Part shown: piece by piece, positions 1 through 5,484 of the stretch | How the letters are laid out: the number at the start of each line of letters is the position of its first letter | Position numbering within the stretch: position 1 is the first letter of the stretch | Assembly: GCA_030596225.1 (NCBI GenBank) | Contig: JAUVKO010000130.1 | Location: 1 to 6,472, forward strand | Length of the DNA stretch: 6,472 bases | Direction of reading: 5' to 3' | DNA from: Fidelibacterota bacterium | GTDB lineage: Bacteria > Fidelibacterota > UBA8477 > JABMPR01 | The notes under the pieces: model-generated | Database searches by the model: none | The model's input: the letters and a program-made list of their open reading frames with translations, nothing else | What the model was told of the DNA's origin: nothing | Translations under genes and position numbers: made by a program

Positions 1-134
1 GATCATGGTGTGCAGAGAAACAGTTTCCGATCATTACTTATGAACTCCCCTCCTCAGGTATCGTTGAATTGAGGGAGATCCATATTCCGGTTTTAAAAGA
101 TCTTATGAATGGTTTTTACAGCCATCTGCTATAG
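1..134 (+). CDS. C-terminal end of a probable M14-family zinc carboxypeptidase (murein peptide amidase MpaA-like), 5' truncated by the window
   Basis: An open frame enters from the left edge (first complete codon at position 3) and stops at TAG 132-134, giving 43 visible residues. The segment FPIITYELPSSG, with Glu encoded at 42-44, resembles the last conserved block of M14 peptidases, where a 'P-x-I-T-x-E-L-P' strand carries the general-base Glu. The following ELREIHIPVLKDLM resembles the closing helix of MpaA-like enzymes. MpaA cleaves the gamma-D-Glu-diaminopimelate bond of recycled murein tripeptide in the cytoplasm. The zinc-binding HxxE and distal His would lie upstream of the window and cannot be seen. 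The frame ends 6 bases before the racemase-family gene, so the two are probably co-transcribed. The family call rests on a short motif and could be wrong; that a coding region ends here is more secure. Confidence 0.5.
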   Translation, partial: SWCAEKQFPIITYELPSSGIVELREIHIPVLKDLMNGFYSHLL

Positions 135-140
135 CGAGTG

Positions 141-1016
141 ATGCCCTTGCGTTTAATGATCACAGATTCAGGTTTGGGTGGCTTATCGGTTTGCGCTGGA
201 CTGGAACAGTCACTGCAACAATCCGGATTAGGTTCCGGGATAGAATTACTATACATTAATGCCAATCCGGATGATCGAATTGGCTACAATGGTTTAAAAA
301 ACCAGGCTGAACGAATCACCTTGTTCGATCATTTTCTAAAATCCGCCTATGCTCAATTTTTACCTGACGAGATCGCTATTGCCTGTAACACACTCAGTGT
401 GATCTACGCTGAAACTGAATTTGCAAAACAGGCTCCAGTTCAAGTCAGAGGTATTGTCGAGGCCGGGGTCAAACTATGTGAGGAGAATCTTACTCATGAA
501 CCGGAAAGTGGTTTGATCATCTTTGCAACAGAAACTACAACTGAAGCCAATACCTATCCTAATTTGATCAATGCATCATCATCACGCATTATAGCCCAAT
601 CCTGCCCTGGGTTGGCGCATAGCATTTCCAATGACGCTAGCGGTGACGCCTGTCGTAAACTGTTAAAGAGTTATGTGAAAGAAGCCTTGGAATATTTTAA
701 GATCCGTCCTCAATCACTTCATGCTTTTCTGGGGTGCACTCACTATGGATATCAAGCTGAAATCTTTCATGAGCTTTTGGTGGAACAAGGTGTCGCTACC
801 AAGGTCCTGAATCCAAATGACTTACTGGTTCAGCAACTTCTATCAGGAATCAAATCAAAGCAACCAAACAATCAGAGTGAGCTCCAGGTTCGGTTTATAA
901 GTCGGTATCAGATTCCTCAGGTTGAGGTCGATTCCATGCAACATTACTTGAGGGATTCAGCACCACTGACCCTGGCCGCACTTCACTGGCAAACAGTCAT
1001 TCCTCAACTATTTTAA
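141..1016 (+). CDS. Asp/Glu racemase superfamily protein, glutamate racemase (MurI)-like, divergent
   Basis: The product is about 291 residues, usual for the family. Glutamate racemase interconverts L- and D-glutamate in the cytoplasm without a cofactor, using two cysteines. Both cysteine motifs are present: ACNT (Cys83, counted from the GTG at 138) and GCTHY (Cys200). The N-terminal TDSGLGGLSV (10-18) matches the family's substrate-binding D-S-G loop. It departs from textbook MurI where the usual PYG motif should lie (DDRIGYN, about 45-51) and at ATETTTEANTYPNL (130-143), which replaces the canonical GT-GT-x-S-xxY segment. It could therefore be true MurI or a racemase for another acidic substrate. 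GTG 138 and ATG 141 are adjacent possible starts and ATG 156 is a third. None has a clear Shine-Dalgarno site, and coupling to the preceding gene's stop at 134 may supply initiation. The neighbouring MpaA-like gene suggests processing of D-Glu from recycled murein peptides (inference). Confidence 0.82.
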   Translation: MPLRLMITDSGLGGLSVCAGLEQSLQQSGLGSGIELLYINANPDDRIGYNGLKNQAERITLFDHFLKSAYAQFLPDEIAIACNTLSVIYAETEFAKQAPVQVRGIVEAGVKLCEENLTHEPESGLIIFATETTTEANTYPNLINASSSRIIAQSCPGLAHSISNDASGDACRKLLKSYVKEALEYFKIRPQSLHAFLGCTHYGYQAEIFHELLVEQGVATKVLNPNDLLVQQLLSGIKSKQPNNQSELQVRFISRYQIPQVEVDSMQHYLRDSAPLTLAALHWQTVIPQLF

Positions 1017-1056
1017 ACCCCTTTATTAAAAAACAGATCAAAAGGATATATCATGC

Positions 1057-1074
1057 TGATATGCTCGCATATCA
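1057..1074. repeat. Perfect 8-bp inverted repeat with 2-base centre (possible operator)
   Basis: TGATATGC-TC-GCATATCA is an exact palindrome with 8-base arms. The two-base centre is too tight for a good RNA hairpin unless the inner C-G pair opens to a CTCG loop, and no T-run follows, so a terminator is unlikely. It lies 41 bases after the racemase stop and about 65 bases before the TATAAT box at 1139, a position suitable for a dimeric regulator upstream of the small-ORF/lipoprotein unit. The regulator is unknown. Confidence 0.35.
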
Positions 1075-1102
1075 ATATGATGAGATAATGGCTGAATCTC
1101 GC

Positions 1103-1120
1103 ATGAATATGAATATGAAT
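1103..1120 (+). repeat. Three tandem copies of the hexamer ATGAAT
   Basis: ATGAAT occurs three times head to tail. The array sits just upstream of, and probably overlaps, the -35 zone of the putative promoter whose -10 box is at 1139-1144. Copy-number change here could alter promoter geometry, but three copies is few and may be chance. Confidence 0.3.
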
Positions 1121-1138
1121 AAAATGAGCTAAACTTAA

Positions 1139-1144
1139 TATAAT
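1139..1144 (+). promoter_or_regulatory. Putative sigma70 -10 box (TATAAT)
   Basis: A perfect TATAAT lies 12 bases upstream of a perfect AAGGAGG Shine-Dalgarno site (1157-1163), so a transcript starting near 1151 would have a very short leader. The matching -35 is poor: TGAATA at 1116-1121 (17-base spacing) matches TTGACA at only about three of six positions. If real, it would drive the two small reading frames and the VNG-repeat lipoprotein. Confidence 0.35.
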
Positions 1145-1170
1145 TAGTGCATGAGAAAGGAGGGCTTAGC

Positions 1171-1245
1171 TTGTGGCATAGCACTTGTGTATCATGGTAT
1201 AGAATGATAATTGGAATAAAATATCAAAAGGAGATTCGAAGATGA
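1171..1245 (+). CDS. Putative 24-residue leader peptide (TTG start)
   Basis: This is a 24-codon frame starting at TTG 1171 and ending at TGA 1243-1245, encoding a short basic peptide beginning MWHSTCVSWYR. I recognise no family. The case for translation is contextual: the Shine-Dalgarno AAGGAGG (1157-1163) is perfect and 7 bases from the TTG, and the stop overlaps the start of the next small frame as ATGA (1242-1245), the usual signature of translational coupling. An in-frame GTG at 1147 is an alternative start but would place the Shine-Dalgarno inside the gene. The TTG start and short length keep this uncertain. It could be a translated leader, or the site could be a relic of a decayed gene. 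Confidence 0.22.
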   Translation: MWHSTCVSWYRMIIGIKYQKEIRR

Positions 1246-1367
1246 AGATGATAAGAAATTGTCAGACTTGTATGAGTAGCTTTTTCAGTCTCCTGCTAGC
1301 AGCTACCAATCTGATCGCTGTCAGTTTTTTGATCGTTATGTCAAATAATACTGTTACTGGTATTTAA
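1242..1367 (+). CDS. Hypothetical 41-residue single-helix membrane peptide
   Basis: ATG 1242 to TAA 1365-1367 encodes 41 residues. The N-terminus is short and basic with a C-x2-C pair (MKMIRNCQTC). Residues about 14-33 (FFSLLLAATNLIAVSFLIVM) form one uninterrupted hydrophobic stretch suited to a transmembrane helix or uncleaved signal anchor, followed by a short polar tail. An AAAAGGAG Shine-Dalgarno (1226-1233) stands 8 bases before the ATG, and the start overlaps the stop of the preceding 24-codon frame. The VNG-repeat lipoprotein starts 48 bases downstream, so the two probably share a transcript. Function is unknown. Possibilities are a small membrane regulator or partner of the lipoprotein, a toxin-like peptide, or the surviving N-terminus of a decayed gene. 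Confidence 0.42.
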   Translation: MKMIRNCQTCMSSFFSLLLAATNLIAVSFLIVMSNNTVTGI

Positions 1368-1415
1368 TTAAATCGTTTGTGGAATGAAAGTAAAATGAAC
1401 GGGGAGAAACAAATT

Positions 1416-2114
1416 ATGAAACATTCAATCATCGCTGTTATGACCTTGGTAATTTTGGCTTGTGGAGTCTCTTCGGATACAGGTATTAATAAAAGCATCT
1501 TTGTTGCTGATGGAGAACATAGATCAAATGGTCTGCGTTCAGTGAATGGAACTATCTCAGTGGGTAATGAAGTCATTGTGGAAGGTAGTTGTACAACTGT
1601 AAATGGTAAAATCTCCATTGGGGAAAATTCCGAGGTCGGCGAAGTATCCTGCGTCAACGGTAGTATTAGCCTGGATCGAAACTCAAAAGCGGATGAGATT
1701 TCCTGTGTCAATGGCTCCATCACTCTTGGTGGTGAAGTTAAAGTTGATGGTGATGTGTCAACTGTGAATGGTAGTATCAAATGTAAACGTGAGGTCGAGA
1801 TAGCCGGTGATCTGGAGACGGTTAACGGAGATATGCAGATTCAGAGAACATTTATTAACGGAGATATATCAACGGTCAATGGTGATATTGATCTTCTGGA
1901 TGAGAGTTTGGTTAGAGGTAATGTCATCATTGAACGGGATCGAAAAAAACCAAGATACAAGAAATTTAAAGAATTGATCATTACGGTAGATTCCGGTTCA
2001 AAGATAAAAGGTAATATTGAAGTTAAAGGCGACAATCCTAATGTAACGGTGGTTCTTGCAGGTGGCGGCGAAGTCCTGGGAGAGATCATCAACGCAAAGG
2101 TTGTCCGCAAGTAA
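1416..2114 (+). CDS. Probable lipoprotein with VNG-repeat solenoid (beta-helix-like), function unknown
   Basis: The start is ATG 1416, preceded by GGGGAG (1401-1406) at 9-base spacing; the upstream in-frame TTG at 1377 lacks this and would bury the signal peptide. The 232-residue product begins MKHSIIAVMTLVILAC, a short basic and hydrophobic signal ending in a lipobox-like ILAC (Cys16), predicting lipidation and envelope anchoring. From residue 43, V-N-G recurs at 43, 62, 80, 98, 117, 136 and 154 (spacing 18-19), each followed by a D/S/T/K-[IM]-x-[ILV]-type strand. This is the pattern of a stacked solenoid with an asparagine ladder, broadly like bactofilin-type or adhesin-like sheets. Residues 171-187 are basic and break the pattern, and a final repeat-like region follows (190-232). 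Cys79 and Cys97 occupy equivalent places in adjacent repeats. The repeats use differing codons, so they are not a recent duplication. Role is unknown; an envelope scaffold or adhesion part is inference. Confidence 0.85.
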   Translation: MKHSIIAVMTLVILACGVSSDTGINKSIFVADGEHRSNGLRSVNGTISVGNEVIVEGSCTTVNGKISIGENSEVGEVSCVNGSISLDRNSKADEISCVNGSITLGGEVKVDGDVSTVNGSIKCKREVEIAGDLETVNGDMQIQRTFINGDISTVNGDIDLLDESLVRGNVIIERDRKKPRYKKFKELIITVDSGSKIKGNIEVKGDNPNVTVVLAGGGEVLGEIINAKVVRK

Positions 2115-2137
2115 CAGAACCCCAAAGTGGGTGTCAT

Positions 2138-2172
2138 ACAACGAAGGGCCTACGGGTCCTTTGTTGTTTTAT
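2138..2172 (+). terminator. Intrinsic terminator with UACG tetraloop after the VNG lipoprotein gene
   Basis: A 13-base arm (2138-2150) pairs with 2155-2167 through eleven Watson-Crick and two G-U pairs around the loop TACG, closed by C-G, the very stable UNCG-type tetraloop. A short T-run (2167-2170) follows. It lies 23 bases after the lipoprotein stop and ends that transcription unit. Confidence 0.8.
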
Positions 2173-2290
2173 CCGCCTTCGCAGAAAACCCCGGACAGGC
2201 GCAGGCAGGTGGCAATCTCAGATTCTAGTCCATTATTTGTATCTGAGATCACCTCAGTCACTTCACTCGTTCAGAAAGACTCAATTAGCA
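2173..2290. repeat. Palindromic non-coding element, possible decayed dispersed repeat
   Basis: No gene is supported between the terminator and the next promoter. The left part is GC-rich (CCGCCTTCGC, then GCAGGCAGG) and unlike the flanking genes. ATCTCAGAT (2215-2223) and ATCTGAGAT (2241-2249) are perfect inverted repeats around a 17-base loop. Pairing continues outward as AGGTG (2207-2211) with CACCT (2250-2254) after a 3-base bulge, giving about 14 pairs. The GGCAATCTC...GAGATCACC arrangement is reminiscent of the widespread 'GCAATCTC...GAGATTGC' palindromic intergenic repeats seen in many bacterial genomes (from memory, not searched). Only one copy is in the window. Confidence 0.4.
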
Positions 2291-2320
2291 TTCCCATTTG
2301 CTACAGCCTTGATTTATACT
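2291..2320 (+). promoter_or_regulatory. Putative sigma70 promoter for the aminotransferase-tgt gene run
   Basis: TTCCCA (2291-2296, four of six matches to TTGACA) and TATACT (2315-2320, five of six matches to TATAAT) are 18 bases apart. Transcription would start near 2327, just ahead of the GGAGGG ribosome binding site at 2335-2340. It follows a terminator, so a promoter is expected in this stretch. Confidence 0.45.
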
Positions 2321-2349
2321 ATCCTACGGGCTATGGAGGGTGAAGCGAT

Positions 2350-3189
2350 ATGCTAATTTATGCAAATGGGATCTGGGTAGATGCGGAGCAAGCAATGGTT
2401 CCCTTTAACGACCAGGGTTTTCTTTACGGAGACAGTCTGTTTGAGACCATCCGAATCAATCAGGGAAGACCATTTCGACTTGAAAAGCATCTGGAACGAA
2501 TGCACAGTGGAATGAATACAATTCATATGCAAGGGGAGTCACTTTTGACAAGTATTCCCTCTATTTTGAAAGCATTCATTATTAAAAATATGGTTACTGA
2601 TGCACTGCTTCGAGTGATGATCACTCGCGGAATCAGTAGGGGGTCTCCCTGGATCGCGGAATCTGAACCGTCCATCTATATGTCAGCTCGCAGAATTACA
2701 AAAACATCATCAGAACCGGTTAAGGTCATTTTTGTTAAAGAAAAGAATTATCCTATCCTGCGTTTTCATCCGGCTATCAAGTCCGGCAATTACTTAGGCA
2801 ATATGTTAGCGAAAAAGGATGCTGAAGCTGCAGGTGCTTTTGAACCGGTCTTTGTTAACCGCGATGGATATATCACGGAATGTGCCATAAGGAATATTTT
2901 TTTCATTAAGGATGATGTCCTCCTTACCCCGGCAGTTGAGTTAGGGGTTTTGCCCGGTGTGATCCGTGATACGATCATGGAATTGGCTCGTCAAAAGGGA
3001 CTTAAGGTTCGTGAGGCATTGATCTTTCAGGATGATGTAATGGCTATGGATGAGGCGTTTATTTCCAGTACCGGTGTTGGTGTGTTACCGGTTACCTGGG
3101 AAGGATTTGAATCAGATTATCAACACAGCCGGGTCTTGAGTATGGATCTGAATAAGCTCTTTGAATCAGGAGAATCGTATGGCACATAA
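2350..3189 (+). CDS. Class IV PLP-dependent aminotransferase / aminodeoxychorismate lyase-like
   Basis: The 279-residue product has the normal length for fold-type IV PLP enzymes. Landmarks in order are NDQGFLYGDSLFETIR (20-35), the family N-terminal signature; Lys144 in AIKSGNYLGNMLAKKDA (142-158), the expected Schiff-base lysine; Glu177 in GYITECAIRNIFFI (173-186), expected near the PLP pyridine nitrogen; GVLPGVIRDTI (199-209); and SSTGVGVLPV (239-248), a phosphate-cup region. Family members include branched-chain aminotransferase (IlvE), D-amino-acid transaminase (Dat) and 4-amino-4-deoxychorismate lyase (PabC, folate pathway). The short length and ITEC-type motif lean towards PabC or Dat rather than IlvE, but I cannot fix the substrate. 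The ATG is preceded by GGAGGG (2335-2340) at 9-base spacing. The gene is first in a run ending at tgt, and its 3' end overlaps the methyltransferase by 11 bases, implying coupled translation. Confidence 0.88.
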   Translation: MLIYANGIWVDAEQAMVPFNDQGFLYGDSLFETIRINQGRPFRLEKHLERMHSGMNTIHMQGESLLTSIPSILKAFIIKNMVTDALLRVMITRGISRGSPWIAESEPSIYMSARRITKTSSEPVKVIFVKEKNYPILRFHPAIKSGNYLGNMLAKKDAEAAGAFEPVFVNRDGYITECAIRNIFFIKDDVLLTPAVELGVLPGVIRDTIMELARQKGLKVREALIFQDDVMAMDEAFISSTGVGVLPVTWEGFESDYQHSRVLSMDLNKLFESGESYGT

Positions 3190-3751
3190 ATTTGACCCCA
3201 AAAGCGCAGATAGATTGATTGCACCGGAACGTTATCAGGAAATTAAGCCGGACGTCCTGCTTCAACGTCTGGGTACTCCTCCGGGAAGTACCATCCTTGA
3301 TCTGGGCTGTGGAAATGGTTTTTTCACCTTCCCGGCAGCCATGGGGATGGGTGAGCAGGGGATGGTCATTGCTGCCGATGTGTCTGAGCAGATGCTATTG
3401 CTGCTTAATCGACGCAATCCGCCGGATAATGTTCAGGTTCTCCAGGTTGAAGAAGTTAAAATGAACATTGAAGATGCATCCGTAAATGCTGCAGTGGCCA
3501 TCTCTTTGTATCATGAATTCAAGCAGCCGCTTGATAATCTCAATGAAGTGAAGCGTGTTTTGAAAGCTGATGGAAAGATCATGCTCATGGATTGGGATCC
3601 ACAGACAATGAGAGAACGCGGACCATCTAAAAATCATCGGGTTTTCATGAGTCAGGCGCTTAAGGATCTTAAGACAGTGGGGTTTAAGATTGATATTCAG
3701 GAAAACTATGTTGATGATATCTGGTTGGTAATAGCACATCTAAGCAACTGA
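3179..3751 (+). CDS. Class I SAM-dependent methyltransferase, substrate unknown
   Basis: The 190-residue product starts at ATG 3179 (AGGAG at 3168-3172, 6-base spacing); the in-frame ATG at 3161 has a poorer site and extends further into the aminotransferase gene. Residues 39-50 (ILDLGCGNGFFT) are the glycine-rich SAM-binding motif I, and Asp67 in AADVS is the acidic residue at the end of strand 2 expected to contact the ribose. A SLYHEF segment (109-114) corresponds to motif post-II, and KIMLMDWDP (133-141) is strand 5. The C-terminal part (160-190) completes a small Rossmann methyltransferase of the Methyltransf_11/UbiE-like group. There is no added domain to indicate a substrate; the family acts on small molecules, quinones, arsenite or proteins. 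The gene overlaps the aminotransferase by 11 bases, and 27 bases separate it from the next gene. Confidence 0.88.
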   Translation: MAHKFDPKSADRLIAPERYQEIKPDVLLQRLGTPPGSTILDLGCGNGFFTFPAAMGMGEQGMVIAADVSEQMLLLLNRRNPPDNVQVLQVEEVKMNIEDASVNAAVAISLYHEFKQPLDNLNEVKRVLKADGKIMLMDWDPQTMRERGPSKNHRVFMSQALKDLKTVGFKIDIQENYVDDIWLVIAHLSN

Positions 3752-3778
3752 ACAAGCTATCGTGTGAACTGAATTTAT

Positions 3779-4357
3779 ATGCGAAAACTGAACTATTATT
3801 ACGTGATCAGCACCATATTACTGGTATTGATGATGTTTATCCTTGTTAGCACCTTACAGGTCACCGGCTGGTTTGAAGATCATGGCGAGAAGAGTCCGGC
3901 TGAGCAACTACGTTACATAGTCCTGGGGCAGTATCATTTTGAAGATCCTGACACCTTGAGTAACGAGACACACATGGTTAAGGTGTCGAGTCGAACCGAT
4001 ATTGGGAAACCGGAATGCTTAACGATTACATTAGACACCATTCCTTTCGTACAAGTAAAAGTGAGTGATTTTGAGGATGAACAGGTATTGATTGAACTCT
4101 TTAAACTTGATTCATCTGGCCAATCACAACGTCTTGAAGGGTGTGAACTTCTTTTGGAAGGGGGTTCCTCAGAAATATTCACGGGTGGCACTGTTGGCGA
4201 TTTTTGCGGGCTTAGACTCGACTCTCAGGTGTATATTGATCTGATGTTGCAGCTTGATAAATCCAGTATCTTGATTCAGCTCGAATCCAAGAGAATCGAG
4301 GATCAAGCTTCCCTGGAGATAAAAAAATATATGTTGGAGAGGATAGATTCACGATGA
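3779..4357 (+). CDS. Membrane-anchored protein with possible CpcT/CpeT-like domain
   Basis: The 192-residue product has a basic N-terminus and one strong hydrophobic segment (about 8-28), suggesting a signal anchor with the rest outside the cytoplasm. I do not recognise the whole protein. Residues 117-152 read as a Gly-Cys (121-122), a beta hairpin, then FTGGTVGDFC (134-143) and a short strand. This resembles the C-terminal core of CpcT/CpeT proteins (bilin lyases of cyanobacteria, with many homologues of unknown role in non-photosynthetic bacteria), where 'EGC...G-T-x-G-x-x-C' recurs. The stretch from LGQYHFED (49-56) could match the start of that domain. The match is by eye and distant. The two cysteines (122, 143) could form a disulfide. 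The ATG at 3779 has no clear Shine-Dalgarno; an in-frame stop at 3770-3772 rules out a longer start. It ends in an ATGA overlap with tgt, so the two are probably translationally coupled. Confidence 0.75.
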   Translation: MRKLNYYYVISTILLVLMMFILVSTLQVTGWFEDHGEKSPAEQLRYIVLGQYHFEDPDTLSNETHMVKVSSRTDIGKPECLTITLDTIPFVQVKVSDFEDEQVLIELFKLDSSGQSQRLEGCELLLEGGSSEIFTGGTVGDFCGLRLDSQVYIDLMLQLDKSSILIQLESKRIEDQASLEIKKYMLERIDSR

Positions 4358-5484
4358 GTAAGAAAGATATTAAATTTAAATTATTACGCACTGATCCGTC
4401 AGGTGCGCGTCGTGGGCAGTTCTTTACTGAGCATGGTAAGGTGGAAACACCAGCATTTATGCCTGTTGGTACGGCTGGATTTGTACGCTTAACCCCCATG
4501 CGGGATGTTGTTGAATCCGGAGCTCAAGTCGTTTTGGGGAACGCTTATCACCTTTCGCTGGGTGAGCGTCTCCAGACCGTAAAGCGCGCCGGAGGACTAC
4601 ATCGTTTTATGGGTTGGGAAGGCACTATTCTTACGGATTCCGGTGGTTTTCAGGTTTTCTCACTGGAAGGACGCGAGATCACTGAAAAAGGTGTATCCTT
4701 TCAATTTGAAGAGAACGGAGAGAAATTATTTCTGGGTCCTGAAGAATCCATGGCTATTCAGCGTGATCTGGGGTCTGATATTGTTATGGCTTTTGATGAA
4801 TGCGTTGATTATCAAGCTCCTCAGGAATATGTGCAAAAAGCAGTAGAACGCACCACGCGCTGGGCTGAACGCAGTCGTGATTTTCACCTCCAGGATCACC
4901 AATTCATGTTCGGGATTGTGCAGGGTGGGATCTTCCAATCTCTTCGCCGCCAAAGCGCAGCTGGAATAACCGCTCTCCCCTTTGATGGATTTGCTATTGG
5001 AGGAGTAAGTGTAGGTGAGGGTTTGGATCTTCTCAAGGAGGTGGTCGGCTACACCGCACCGTTGTTACCTTCCATGAAACCCCGTTATCTTATGGGCGTT
5101 GGTTTACCAGAGGATATCCTGGCATCAGTCAATCGTGGAATAGATATGTTTGACTGTGTCATTCCAACACGTTATGCTCGACAAGGCACCCTGTTTACGA
5201 AGATGGGCAAATTGCGTATCATGGACAGGAATTTCCGTAAAGATAAATACCCACTGGACACATCCTGTCGTTGCTACACCTGCCAAACCTACTCCCGCAT
5301 GGTGTTGAGATATTTATTCTTTACCAAGGATCCGTTGGCTGGGACTCTGGCTACAATCCACAATTTAACCTTTTATCAGGATTTCATGGCTGATATTCGG
5401 CGGGCGATTGAGAAAGGTAATTACGAAAATTTTCAGCGGGATTGGCTTAACCGGTATTTCCGGAAAGGCAGTCCTCGTAAATGA
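4354..5484 (+). CDS. tgt: tRNA-guanine(34) transglycosylase (queuine tRNA-ribosyltransferase)
   Basis: Tgt swaps guanine-34 of GUN-anticodon tRNAs (Asp, Asn, His, Tyr) for preQ1, a step of queuosine synthesis. The 376-residue length is typical. Motifs in order are TDSGGFQVFSL (94-104; Asp95), MAFDEC (145-150; Asp148, Cys150), GIVQGG (187-192; Gln190), GGVSVGEG (216-223; Val220, Glu222), FDCVIPTR (266-273; nucleophile Asp267) and the zinc site Cys305-x-Cys307-x2-Cys310...His336. All correspond to the catalytic, base-binding and zinc residues of the Zymomonas mobilis enzyme. Val220 and Cys150 are the bacterial residues associated with preQ1 rather than queuine use. A local oddity is GNAYHLSLGERL (62-73), where most bacterial enzymes have NTYHL-x-L-RPG. 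The start overlaps the previous stop (ATGA), with AGAGGA (4338-4343) upstream. No other queuosine gene lies in the window. Confidence 0.97.
   Translation: MSKKDIKFKLLRTDPSGARRGQFFTEHGKVETPAFMPVGTAGFVRLTPMRDVVESGAQVVLGNAYHLSLGERLQTVKRAGGLHRFMGWEGTILTDSGGFQVFSLEGREITEKGVSFQFEENGEKLFLGPEESMAIQRDLGSDIVMAFDECVDYQAPQEYVQKAVERTTRWAERSRDFHLQDHQFMFGIVQGGIFQSLRRQSAAGITALPFDGFAIGGVSVGEGLDLLKEVVGYTAPLLPSMKPRYLMGVGLPEDILASVNRGIDMFDCVIPTRYARQGTLFTKMGKLRIMDRNFRKDKYPLDTSCRCYTCQTYSRMVLRYLFFTKDPLAGTLATIHNLTFYQDFMADIRRAIEKGNYENFQRDWLNRYFRKGSPRK

Noticed and set aside
1053..1132. Tiny frames starting at ATG 1053 (11 codons) and ATG 1088 (14 codons)
   Set aside because: They are very short, built on the palindrome and the ATGAAT repeat, and only the first has a weak AAAAGGA site. 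Chance is the simpler explanation.
1364..1780. Minus-strand 138-codon frame opposite the VNG lipoprotein
   Set aside because: It is rich in Ser, Thr and Pro and repeats with the same period as the VNG repeats, so it is an antisense shadow of the repeat-coding DNA. The same holds for the minus-strand frame at 1841-2137.
2056..2343. A 95-codon plus-strand frame running through the lipoprotein end, terminator and intergenic repeat
   Set aside because: It overlaps the end of the lipoprotein gene in another frame, crosses a strong terminator and the palindromic element, has no convincing ribosome binding site, and the translation looks like read-through of non-coding DNA.
3395..3739. Minus-strand 114-codon frame inside the methyltransferase gene
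   Set aside because: It is antisense to a gene with clear SAM-binding motifs, and its composition (Ile-, Phe- and His-rich) is typical of a shadow frame.
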